A program made the position numbers and the translations under genes. The notes under the pieces were generated by a model. That model searched no databases. It worked only from the letters and a program-made list of their open reading frames with translations, and was not told the origin of the DNA. 38,032 nt of DNA, from assembly GCA_016217735.1 (NCBI GenBank), contig JACRGQ010000049.1, positions 1 to 38,032 on the forward strand, in the 5' to 3' direction. Numbering within the stretch: position 1 is the first letter of the stretch; each line of letters begins with the position of its first letter. The stretch is from Nitrospinota bacterium (GTDB lineage Bacteria > Nitrospinota_A > UBA7883 > JACRGQ01). Positions 7,393 through 14,493 of this stretch are shown here, in pieces.

Positions 7393-7878
7393 ATGCGGCG
7401 GATTGTTGTTGCTCTTTTTTTAACCGGTTTCGCGCTGACGGCAATGGATGGTTGGGGGCGGAGTGCCGCATGGGCCGAAGGGGGAGCCGCCACGGTTAAA
7501 CCGATGGCGGGAGACCGCCGCAAAGAGCCGACGGCCGCGTTATTTTTTAGCGGCCGGCTTGGACGTATTGGTCTTAGCAAGGAGCAGAAGGAGAAGATAC
7601 GCGCCATATTCGTGGCGCATGAAGGGGCGTTGGCGGGCGCCAGCGCGCGGTATATTGAAAAGCGCCGCCAGATGCGGACGCTGATTGACGATCCCGGCGC
7701 CACCGAAGAGGCCATCGCCGGCGTAGGCGAGGACATCGGCCAGATCGAGGGCGAACTCGCTATAGAGCGGAACAGGGTATTGAAGGAAGTGATGAGTCAG
7801 CTGACGCCAGAGCAGGCGGCAAAATTTAAAAAAGGGCGTTTGGCGGGCCAAAGACAGGAAAGCGGACAACCCCGGTAG
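7393..7878 (+). CDS. Periplasmic Spy/CpxP-like (LTXXQ) protein
   Basis: A 161-residue exported protein whose signal peptide ends near residue 28 (AAWA). The mature chain is helical and charged and carries two LTXXQ-family motifs, LSKEQ at 61-65 and LTPEQ at 137-141, as in Spy, CpxP and ZraP. These periplasmic proteins act as chaperones or stress/metal sensors. It is the first gene of a four-gene operon with an ECF sigma factor, an anti-sigma candidate and a second, membrane-anchored LTXXQ protein, so it is probably a stress-induced effector or feedback inhibitor. A good ribosome site (AAAGGGA) precedes the ATG. Confidence 0.8.
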   Translation: MRRIVVALFLTGFALTAMDGWGRSAAWAEGGAATVKPMAGDRRKEPTAALFFSGRLGRIGLSKEQKEKIRAIFVAHEGALAGASARYIEKRRQMRTLIDDPGATEEAIAGVGEDIGQIEGELAIERNRVLKEVMSQLTPEQAAKFKKGRLAGQRQESGQPR

Positions 7879-7903
7879 TGCGGCGGATAGCGGGGGTATA
7901 GAA

Positions 7904-8467
7904 ATGGATTCCGCTGGCGCGGGTATCCCGGATGAGCGGCTGGTTGACCAGGTCCGCGCGGGGGATGGCGTGGCGTATGAAGAGCTGATCCGCCGGCACA
8001 AAGGGAAGATTTTTGGCATGGCGGCACGGATTGCCCGTGATGCCTTGGAGCTTGAGGAAATTGCCCAAGAGGTCTTTGTAAAGGCCTACGAGAACCTGGC
8101 AAGCTATCGGGGCGATGCGCCGTTCGGGCACTGGTTGTCGCGCATCGCCACCAATACCTGCCACGATTATTTGCGCAAGCGGAAACAGCGCCGGGCGGAA
8201 GTATCCGTTGACCTGTATGAGTGGATGTTGGAGGCTCCGGCGGAAACGCACGGAGCCGCGCCGGAGGAACTGGCGGCATTGGCGCGCGCGCTGGAGCGGC
8301 TGCGTCCCGGCGAGCGGCTGGTGTTGACGCTTTTGGAGTTGGAAGAGAAAAGCGTGAAGGAAACGGCGTATATTATGGATATAAGCGAAGGGAACGTAAA
8401 AGTACGCGCCCATCGCGCCCGTAAAGCGCTTAAAGAACTGCTGGAAAAGGAGTTGAAACATGGATGA
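7904..8467 (+). CDS. ECF-family RNA polymerase sigma factor
   Basis: This 187-residue group 4 (ECF) sigma factor recruits RNA polymerase to its own promoter class. Region 2 lies at about residues 24-93: the DALELEEIAQEVFVKAYENL core-binding segment, then FGHWLSRIATNTCHDYLRKRK, which melts and reads the -10. Region 4 lies at about 125-180, ending in a helix-turn-helix (VKETAYIMDISEGNVKVRAHRAR) that reads the -35. The linker between them is short and there is no region 3. Its gene overlaps the anti-sigma candidate by eight bases, the usual coupling for this pair. Likely targets are the two GTAACCTTT...CGTCT promoters at 6944 and 7344. Confidence 0.92.
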   Translation: MDSAGAGIPDERLVDQVRAGDGVAYEELIRRHKGKIFGMAARIARDALELEEIAQEVFVKAYENLASYRGDAPFGHWLSRIATNTCHDYLRKRKQRRAEVSVDLYEWMLEAPAETHGAAPEELAALARALERLRPGERLVLTLLELEEKSVKETAYIMDISEGNVKVRAHRARKALKELLEKELKHG

Positions 8468-8756
8468 CGCAAAACTGGATCGCCTGTTATTGGCGTTGCG
8501 CGAACGGGCGGTGGATACCACGCGCATCGAGCACGGTTTTGAAACGAGGATGATGGCGGCTTTGCGTCAGCGCCAAGCCGGGGAGCCGGCGGTGTTTTTC
8601 ATGGCGTGGAAGCTTGCTCCCATGTTTTTAGCGTTGCTGTTGGCGGTGGGGGGATGGGTGTATACCGTCGCCGGCCCGCAGGGGGGCGTTCATATCGCCG
8701 CCATCGGCGCGGGACATGAAGAGGTGCAGATGGTTCGTTATATGACGGGCGACTGA
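8460..8756 (+). CDS. Putative small membrane anti-sigma factor
   Basis: A 98-residue protein with a charged cytoplasmic N-terminus (about 1-47), one membrane helix (about 48-71) and a short periplasmic tail. It has no HxxxCxxC zinc motif, so it is not a ZAS-type anti-sigma factor. Its size and topology match CnrY-type anti-sigma factors, which bind sigma through a short N-terminal helix. Assignment rests on the overlap with the sigma gene, a strong AAGGAG ribosome site, and the Spy/CnrX-like gene two bases downstream. The sequence alone would not identify it. Confidence 0.65.
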   Translation: MDDAKLDRLLLALRERAVDTTRIEHGFETRMMAALRQRQAGEPAVFFMAWKLAPMFLALLLAVGGWVYTVAGPQGGVHIAAIGAGHEEVQMVRYMTGD

Positions 8757-8758
8757 CA

Positions 8759-9166
8759 GTGAATGCAAAGTTGAAAGGAATCACCGGGGTATTGGTGATT
8801 TTCCTTGTCGGCGCCGCCACGGGATGGATCGGCGCGCGCCATTGGTATAAAGAGCGGTTGGAAGGCCTGATGCGGGGGAATCCCGATGCGTTTCATGAAG
8901 TCATCGTGCGCCGATTGAACAAAAAGCTGAATCTCAGCCCCGCCCAGGTGGACACGCTGCGCGAAATATTAAACCAGTCGCACGAAGAAGTTACCGCCGC
9001 GCGCGAAGAACTCTCCCCGGAGATTCAGGAAATACTCGAAGAGACCAGGAGCCGCGTGGAAGCGATTTTGACACCGGCGCAGGCCTATGTGTTTAGGCAT
9101 CTGACGGAAAAGGAACATACCGCCAACCAGATGGCAACCACTCCCCCCGCCGCGCCGGGCAGGTAG
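8759..9166 (+). CDS. Membrane-anchored Spy/CnrX-like periplasmic sensor
   Basis: A 135-residue protein with an uncleaved N-terminal membrane anchor (about residues 8-26, Gly/Ala-rich). The periplasmic helical hairpin carries LTXXQ-type motifs at both ends: LSPAQ at 59-63 and LTPAQ at 104-108. CnrX and ZraP share this fold, and CnrX with CnrY and CnrH forms a metal-sensing complex controlling an ECF sigma factor. His residues at 28, 46, 75, 114 and 120 could bind metal but are not diagnostic. The start is GTG, two bases after the stop of the anti-sigma candidate. It most likely senses the envelope signal that releases the sigma factor. Confidence 0.7.
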   Translation: MNAKLKGITGVLVIFLVGAATGWIGARHWYKERLEGLMRGNPDAFHEVIVRRLNKKLNLSPAQVDTLREILNQSHEEVTAAREELSPEIQEILEETRSRVEAILTPAQAYVFRHLTEKEHTANQMATTPPAAPGR

Positions 9167-9247
9167 GCCCCACATTCTTCGGGTTATCTTGCTTTGTTGG
9201 AATAGGGGATACTTTCCCTTATCGGCGCACCCCCGCCGGAGCGCATT
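9167..9247. other. Convergent gap between the sigma operon and the hox operon
   Basis: An 81-bp gap between converging stops. An 8-bp hairpin with a five-base loop lies at 9202-9222 but has no T run on either side, so it is at best a weak or rho-assisted terminator. Nothing else is evident. Confidence 0.3.
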
Positions 9248-9748
9248 TTAACTTATTCTTTTCCCCTGCCCGAGCAATTCCAGAATAAACAGGAAGGCGG
9301 CATCAAGGTTTTCCTTTGCCCGTTCCGATATACCCTCGCCGAATCCTTCATACTCATAACCGCGGATGCCGAGGATATACCCTTTTGTTTTGGCGCCGAA
9401 CATCGTCCTCGCGAAAAACATCGCCGCCTCCGGCGAAAGGCTATGACTGTTGAATGTTGGTTGCGTGGCCGCGATGGGTATCTCGGTAAACGAGAACGGG
9501 GCTTGGCCGCTTATGGCCGCATCGGCAAAAATGACATAATCGTGCCGGGCTATTTCATGCGCATGGTCCACAACCAGTTGGTAATCCGTTTCGACGGACA
9601 CCCCTTTGAGGGCGCGCGCGTCAAGCAGGGCCGACAAGGCCGGACCAAGGCCGTCATCGATACGGCCAGGATTGCCGTAGCCGATCACCAGGACTGTTCC
9701 GGAAGTTAAATCAAATATACTGGCTGTTCCGGTCGACAAGGTTTCCAT
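9248..9748 (-). CDS. hoxW: HoxW-type [NiFe]-hydrogenase maturation endopeptidase
   Basis: An M52-family protease of about 166 residues. It removes the C-terminal extension of the large subunit HoxH after nickel insertion. The signature GYGNPGRIDDGLGP follows shortly after the N-terminus, and its Asp is the usual nickel-sensing ligand. Further conserved sites are the FADAAI acidic residue and the His in SHSLSPEA. The start is uncertain: ATG codons at 9766, 9757 and 9748 and a TTG at 9739 are all in frame and none has a clear ribosome site. All overlap the end of hoxH, so translation is probably coupled. It is the last gene of the hox operon. Confidence 0.85.
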   Translation of the reverse strand: METLSTGTASIFDLTSGTVLVIGYGNPGRIDDGLGPALSALLDARALKGVSVETDYQLVVDHAHEIARHDYVIFADAAISGQAPFSFTEIPIAATQPTFNSHSLSPEAAMFFARTMFGAKTKGYILGIRGYEYEGFGEGISERAKENLDAAFLFILELLGQGKRIS

Positions 9749-11150
9749 CCGCGTCATACATTTCAATCGCCAGCGGCATTTTCCCTATCGCATGCGTTGC
9801 GCAGGAAAGGCAGGGGTCATAGGCCCGAACCGCAACTTCCACGTGGTTTAGCATCCCTTCCGTTATTTTCGGTTTTCCCGAAATATGATCCTGGGCGACT
9901 TGTTTAACGGCGCGGTTCATGGCCTCGTTGTTGTTGGTGGTGGAAACGATCAGATTGCAAAAGGTAACCTGGTCGTTCGCATCAACCTTGTAATGGTGGA
10001 ACAGTGTGCCGCGCGGCGCTTCAATCACGCCGATTCCCTCTCCCGCGCGTTCCCCTTTGACCATCAGGTCCGTTCCCTGCAGGTCGGGGTCATTAAGCAA
10101 TGTTTCGATGTTCTCCACGCAATGCAGCGTCTCTATCATCCGGGCCCAATGATAGGCAAGCGACATATGGTTTGGCGCGCCGCGGGTAAGGTTTTTGAAT
10201 TCGACAAGGGCCTTGCCCGCCTCCGGGGTATCGATAAACCCGCACGTGTTCATGCGGGCCAACGGGCCCACGCGGTACCATCCGTCAATATGTCCGCGGG
10301 ATTTGATAAATGGGAATTTCATATACGACCACGGCTTTACCTCCTCCATAAGATACTCGTTAAAGCGGCGGTAATCGACTTGGTCGAAAATAAGGTTTCC
10401 CCCGGCATCCAGGGCCCGCAGGTTTCCATGATAAAGGTCCAGCGCGCCATCCTCGCGCACGAGGGAAAGGTGGCTGGAATTGAAAACCGCAAACGCTTGC
10501 ACGGCCGCAAGGTTGTCAAAGGTGTATTTTTTGGCAATATCAAGCGCGCCGAGCGCCCATGTCTTCATCTGCCCTATATCGCGCAAAAAAACATCCCGTT
10601 CCGCGATGGAAAGGTTTTTGTTCACCCCGCCGGGCACGGCGCCGGTTCCATGTATTTTTTTTCCGGCGGTGGCTTTAATAATCTCCTGGCCGAATTTGCG
10701 CATCATGACGCCCTGCACGGCCAATTCCGGCATTTTTTCAATTACGCCAAAAACATTGCGCGATTCAGGATCGGAATCAAAACCGAACAGCAGGTCCGGC
10801 GAAGACAAATGAAAAAAGTGCAATACATGGCTTTGCATGATTTGACCGTAGTGCATCAACCGCCGTATTTTTTCCGCCGTTGGCGTAAGCTTCTTCGCCC
10901 CGACAATCATGTCCATCGCTTTTGACGCGGTGAGGTGGTGGCTTACCGGGCATATGCCGCACAGCCGCTGGACGATCACCGGGACTTCCCAATAAGGGCG
11001 GCCGCAAATAAACCGCTCGAATCCGCGAAATTCGACAACATGAAGCCGTGCCTCGCGCACGTTATTATGGTCGTCAAGGTGAATGGTGACTTTTCCATGC
11101 CCCTCGACACGCGTTATCGGCTCTATCTCAATAACCCGTGTTTTAGTCAT
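9711..11150 (-). CDS. hoxH: HoxH, large catalytic subunit of NAD-coupled [NiFe]-hydrogenase
   Basis: This 479-residue subunit carries the NiFe(CN)2CO active site that oxidises or produces hydrogen. Both metal-binding pairs are intact: RLCGIC (C64, C67) near the N-terminus and DPCLSC (C447, C450) near the C-terminus. The latter continues to a His453 cleavage point followed by a 26-residue peptide, the substrate of the neighbouring HoxW protease. Sequence style (EPITRVEGHGK, GRPYWEVPVIVQRLCGICPVSHH) and company with HoxF, HoxU and HoxY place it in the cytoplasmic bidirectional group 3d. An ATG with GGAG about nine bases upstream sets the start. Confidence 0.95.
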   Translation of the reverse strand: MTKTRVIEIEPITRVEGHGKVTIHLDDHNNVREARLHVVEFRGFERFICGRPYWEVPVIVQRLCGICPVSHHLTASKAMDMIVGAKKLTPTAEKIRRLMHYGQIMQSHVLHFFHLSSPDLLFGFDSDPESRNVFGVIEKMPELAVQGVMMRKFGQEIIKATAGKKIHGTGAVPGGVNKNLSIAERDVFLRDIGQMKTWALGALDIAKKYTFDNLAAVQAFAVFNSSHLSLVREDGALDLYHGNLRALDAGGNLIFDQVDYRRFNEYLMEEVKPWSYMKFPFIKSRGHIDGWYRVGPLARMNTCGFIDTPEAGKALVEFKNLTRGAPNHMSLAYHWARMIETLHCVENIETLLNDPDLQGTDLMVKGERAGEGIGVIEAPRGTLFHHYKVDANDQVTFCNLIVSTTNNNEAMNRAVKQVAQDHISGKPKITEGMLNHVEVAVRAYDPCLSCATHAIGKMPLAIEMYDADGNLVDRNSQYI

Positions 11151-11173
11151 TGCATAATCTCCAATGCCCGCAT

Positions 11174-11734
11174 CTAATCAAACTTGATTACTTCGCTGGG
11201 CAAATCCGATGGTTTTCCGTTCAAAAGGGCGTTTATCGCCTGCCACAATATGTCGCCCGAAGGCGGGCACCCCGGAATCTGGTAGTCCATTTTTACCACC
11301 TCGGCGCACGTGTATACCTTGTCGAGAATCAGCGGCAACGCGGGGTCGTTTGGAATGTCGTTCGTCGGGTTATATACATACGGACTGTTCAGGTATGCCG
11401 TTTCCAGGCATTCCCGCAGCGGGTCTTTTGAATGCATTATGGCGTTCCGCATCACCGGCAGTCCCCCCATTACGGCGCACTGACCGACGGCAACCAGCAC
11501 ATCGCAATTCCTGCGGAATTTCCGCAATGTATGGACGTTTTCCTCGTTGCAGCATCCACCCTCGATAAACCCTATATCGCATCGCGCCTTAAACCGTTTC
11601 AGGTCGTTGACGGGGCTTCTGTCGAACTCCACCAGTTTGACCAGTTCCAAAATCCGCTCGTCGATATCCAGCAGGGACATATGGCAGCCAAAACATCCCG
11701 CAAGGGATATGGTGGATATGCGCTTTTTTTTCAT
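11174..11734 (-). CDS. hoxY: HoxY, small subunit of NAD-coupled [NiFe]-hydrogenase
   Basis: This 186-residue small subunit holds the proximal [4Fe-4S] cluster that passes electrons between the HoxH active site and the HoxU clusters. Candidate ligands are C14 and C17 in GCFGC, C86 in VGQCAV and C155 in PGCPPSGD, the pattern of HoxY and of the Nqo6-like family. There is no Tat signal, so the enzyme is cytoplasmic. The start overlaps the end of hoxU as ATGA and a GGGGATC lies upstream; 23 bases separate it from hoxH. Confidence 0.93.
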   Translation of the reverse strand: MKKKRISTISLAGCFGCHMSLLDIDERILELVKLVEFDRSPVNDLKRFKARCDIGFIEGGCCNEENVHTLRKFRRNCDVLVAVGQCAVMGGLPVMRNAIMHSKDPLRECLETAYLNSPYVYNPTNDIPNDPALPLILDKVYTCAEVVKMDYQIPGCPPSGDILWQAINALLNGKPSDLPSEVIKFD

Positions 11735-12456
11735 TTTTTGATCCCCTTCGGAGTCTTTTCAATTTCCGTTCCGATGGGATGCAAGTCGAATCTGCGCTGG
11801 CCGACCGGATCATAAAATCCGCGCCGTTTCTGAATAATGCAGCCGACCGGACAGATGCCCGGGGCCACGGCATGATCGTCGATATGGACGTTGGTCTGTG
11901 CCAGGTTTTTTCCGTTCACTCCCACCTGTTTGTTAATCCCGCGCCCGATATAGCCGAACACGTTTTTGTGATCCATATGCCGCGAGGCCCTGATGCAACG
12001 GCCGCACCGTATGCACCGGTTGGTATCCAGCATGATATCCGGATGGGAAGCATCCACCGGACGCACCGGCTGTAAATAGGGGTACTTGTCGGGCTGCAAA
12101 ATCCCAAGCCGGTATCCCAGTGCCTGCAACTCGCACCGTCCGCTAGCCTCGCAGCAAGGGCACAGGTGGTTCCCTTCGTGAAACAGCATCCGGACAATAT
12201 CCCGCCGGCAGTTCCGGATTTCCAGCGTATCGTTTTCCACCTCTATGCCGGGGGCCACCGGTTGCGTGCAGGCGGCCGCGGTCCGGCCATTGATTTTCAC
12301 CGTGCATACGCGGCAGCTCCCCTGCGGTTCCAACCCTTCAACATCGCAAAGACGCGGAATATAGATGCCCGCCTCGTCGGCGGCATGCATAATTGTTTGT
12401 CCGGGTTTACCCCTGACTTCAACGCCGTCTATTTTGAAGACAATTGCATTATTCAC
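11731..12456 (-). CDS. hoxU: HoxU, iron-sulfur diaphorase subunit
   Basis: A 241-residue electron-wire subunit related to the N-terminus of NuoG. A plant-type [2Fe-2S] domain has ligands C37, C48, C51 and C63. A His-Cys [4Fe-4S] site follows with H97, C99, C102 and C108. A further site uses C148, C151 and C154 with the distant C202 in ICPVGC. All expected ligands are present. It starts with GTG after a good GGAGAAGG site, lies 21 bases after hoxF and overlaps hoxY by four bases. Confidence 0.93.
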   Translation of the reverse strand: MNNAIVFKIDGVEVRGKPGQTIMHAADEAGIYIPRLCDVEGLEPQGSCRVCTVKINGRTAAACTQPVAPGIEVENDTLEIRNCRRDIVRMLFHEGNHLCPCCEASGRCELQALGYRLGILQPDKYPYLQPVRPVDASHPDIMLDTNRCIRCGRCIRASRHMDHKNVFGYIGRGINKQVGVNGKNLAQTNVHIDDHAVAPGICPVGCIIQKRRGFYDPVGQRRFDLHPIGTEIEKTPKGIKK

Positions 12457-12477
12457 AATACCTTCTCCAGACCCTTG

Positions 12478-14322
12478 CTACCGTTCATTTTCGTTCCCGA
12501 AAACCGGATCGTAAATCATCGATTTTCGTTTTGCGATTCTTCGGGATTCTTCAAGCGCTTTCTGAATATTGAATCCCGGCTGCAAGCCGTCGGCGCTTTC
12601 CTTCAAATGCGATGAGTATACCAGCGGGAATTGCGCCATTGAGTTTAATACGCATTTCGGCGCCGAACTTCCCAGTCCGCACCGGCTGGTCATCATAATT
12701 GTTTTGCCAAGGTCTTTTAGGTAGTCCAGGTCCGCGCTTTCCGCGAATCCATGCATTACTTTCTGGATCCTCTCCCGCAGAAACACGGTTCCCACCCTGC
12801 ACGGCGTGCAATACCCGCAGCTTTCATCGGCGAAAAATTCCAGGTAATAATCAACGATAGCCAATACATTCCGGCGGGAGTTGAATATCGTAATCGCTCC
12901 GCCCGTGGGTAAATCGGAAAAGCAGATTTTCCTGTTAAAAAACCCGCGGCCTATCATCTCGCCGCTGGCGCCCCCCACTTGCACGATGACCGGGTCTTCA
13001 GCTCCCGCCATCTCAAGCAGCGCGGCGATTTCAACTCCATACGGAATCTCATATACGCCAGGTTTTGCGCAATCGCCGCTTATGCTGAGCAGTTTCGTCC
13101 CGTGGCTGGCTTTCGTTCCGATGCCGGCAAACCATGCGGAACCGCGGTCAAGTATCCGGGCCGCGCAGCAGAACGTTTCAACGTTGTTCACGATAGTCGG
13201 TTTGGCAAGGTATCCCTTTTCAACGGGGAAGGGGGGGCGGTTTTTTGGCTCGCCGCGCAACCCTTCGCACGAGCTGATAAGCGCGCTTTCTTCGCCGCAA
13301 ATATAGGCCCCCGCGCCCAATTGTATCCTGATATCGAAGTCAAATCCCTTCTTCCCGCATATTGCGGTGCCCAATAAGCCGGATTTTCGCCTCTCTTCCA
13401 TAACACTTTCAAGATAGGGGAGGAGATATGCGTATTCCGCGCGCAAATACAAAATGCCGCTATCGCTCCCAACCGCATAAGCGGCGATGGTCATGCCTTC
13501 GAATATAAGGTTTGCGCGCTCCGTTAATAGCACCCGGTCCTTAAAAGTCCCCGGCTCTCCCTCATCGGCATTGCATATTACGAACCGCCGGTTTGCTTCG
13601 GCCTTTTGGGCAAGTTTCCATTTTTCACCGGTGGGAAAGCCGGCGCCGCCCCGGCCCCGTAAACCGGATTCGGCAATTTCCTGGATGACTTCAAGCGGTG
13701 TCTTGGACAGAGCCTTTTTCAAGCCGGATTCGGCTTGAATCCCATCGGCCAAGATCACCTCGCCCTTCATCCGGATATTGTTTTTCACCATGGCGTTGAC
13801 GAGATGATTGCCGTTATTGCCGTCGCCCCTCACCGTCACAAGTTTTGACGGGTCTGAAGATGACTTTAACCGCCGGGCGATATCCCTGGCGGAATCCGGG
13901 GTTAACGAGGTTAACGCCACTTCGTTAACCAACGCGGCGGGCGCCTGGTCGCTCATTCCGATACACGCGGTGTACTCCAGCGAAAATTTCCGGTCGGGAG
14001 AGGTCTGCCCGATACCGATACCCAATTCTTCTGAAAAAACAGCGGCGATTTTATCAATCCCCGCATGGCGGTCGACTATGTCGCCGCAAAGCCGGATGAT
14101 GATTTTGCCTTTCGGGGTCTCCGAAAAAAACGAATAAAAAGATACGATTCCCTCGATGTGCACCCGGCTGGTATTAATCGTGGCGGCGATCTTTTCCATC
14201 GCATCTTCATTGATGCAACCAAGCGATTTTTGGATTTCCCACAGAATATCGATAACCCGGCCAGGATCGTTTTTATGCTTATTGCATGCTTGGGCGATCA
14301 CTGAATCAAGATTCGATTTCAT
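12478..14322 (-). CDS. hoxF: HoxF, NAD(H)- and FMN-binding diaphorase subunit with NuoE-like N-terminus
   Basis: This 614-residue subunit exchanges hydride with NAD and passes electrons to HoxU. Residues 1-160 form a NuoE-like domain that keeps C79 and C120 but has D84 and S124 where the second Cys of each pair should be, so it probably lacks the usual [2Fe-2S] cluster. The NuoF-like part is intact: RGRGGAGFPTG (222-232), the FMN site NADEGEPGTF (251-260), CGEES (342-346), and [4Fe-4S] ligands C502, C505, C508 and C548. The ATG at 14322 is preferred over an in-frame GTG at 14403 because NuoE homology begins there. It has no clear ribosome site and overlaps the stop of a small upstream ORF. 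Confidence 0.92.
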   Translation of the reverse strand: MKSNLDSVIAQACNKHKNDPGRVIDILWEIQKSLGCINEDAMEKIAATINTSRVHIEGIVSFYSFFSETPKGKIIIRLCGDIVDRHAGIDKIAAVFSEELGIGIGQTSPDRKFSLEYTACIGMSDQAPAALVNEVALTSLTPDSARDIARRLKSSSDPSKLVTVRGDGNNGNHLVNAMVKNNIRMKGEVILADGIQAESGLKKALSKTPLEVIQEIAESGLRGRGGAGFPTGEKWKLAQKAEANRRFVICNADEGEPGTFKDRVLLTERANLIFEGMTIAAYAVGSDSGILYLRAEYAYLLPYLESVMEERRKSGLLGTAICGKKGFDFDIRIQLGAGAYICGEESALISSCEGLRGEPKNRPPFPVEKGYLAKPTIVNNVETFCCAARILDRGSAWFAGIGTKASHGTKLLSISGDCAKPGVYEIPYGVEIAALLEMAGAEDPVIVQVGGASGEMIGRGFFNRKICFSDLPTGGAITIFNSRRNVLAIVDYYLEFFADESCGYCTPCRVGTVFLRERIQKVMHGFAESADLDYLKDLGKTIMMTSRCGLGSSAPKCVLNSMAQFPLVYSSHLKESADGLQPGFNIQKALEESRRIAKRKSMIYDPVFGNENER

Positions 14323-14405
14323 ATTGCCGCCAATCGGTTCGCCGTAAGCGTGCAACGTGAAAGAATATCCTTGCTGCCCTGTTGCATGTTCCAGACCCCA
14401 CACAT
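14319..14405 (-). CDS. Possible leader ORF upstream of hoxF
   Basis: A 28-codon frame in the hox leader starts with ATG at 14405 (a second ATG lies at 14387) and stops with TGA sharing ATGA with the hoxF start. The product is short, polar and unlike anything I know. A TAGGAGG stands at 14432-14426, 20 bases before the first ATG, which is farther than usual. Its value is the stop/start overlap with hoxF, which has no Shine-Dalgarno site of its own. It may be chance. Confidence 0.3.
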   Translation of the reverse strand: MCGVWNMQQGSKDILSRCTLTANRLAAI

Positions 14406-14440
14406 GAAAGGGAATTTGGGAGAAGCCTCCTACCAGCGAA

Positions 14441-14469
14441 ATTATAGCATCGGAAGGGGACGTTGGGAA
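14441..14469 (-). promoter_or_regulatory. Extended -10 sigma70 promoter of the hox operon
   Basis: On the minus strand, TTCCCA (14469-14464) as the -35 is followed by a 17-bp spacer and a perfect TATAAT (14446-14441). The TATAAT is preceded by TG one base away, the extended -10 form. Transcription would start near 14434, giving a leader of about 112 nt before hoxF. This is the best sigma70 match I found in the window. Confidence 0.7.
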
Positions 14470-14493
14470 GGATGAAACCTGAACGGCGGAATT

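Noticed and set aside
11731-12456. HoxU seeming to lack the fourth Cys after CIRCGRC
   Set aside because: In the NuoG family the fourth ligand is the distant Cys in the ICPVG segment, which is present (C202).
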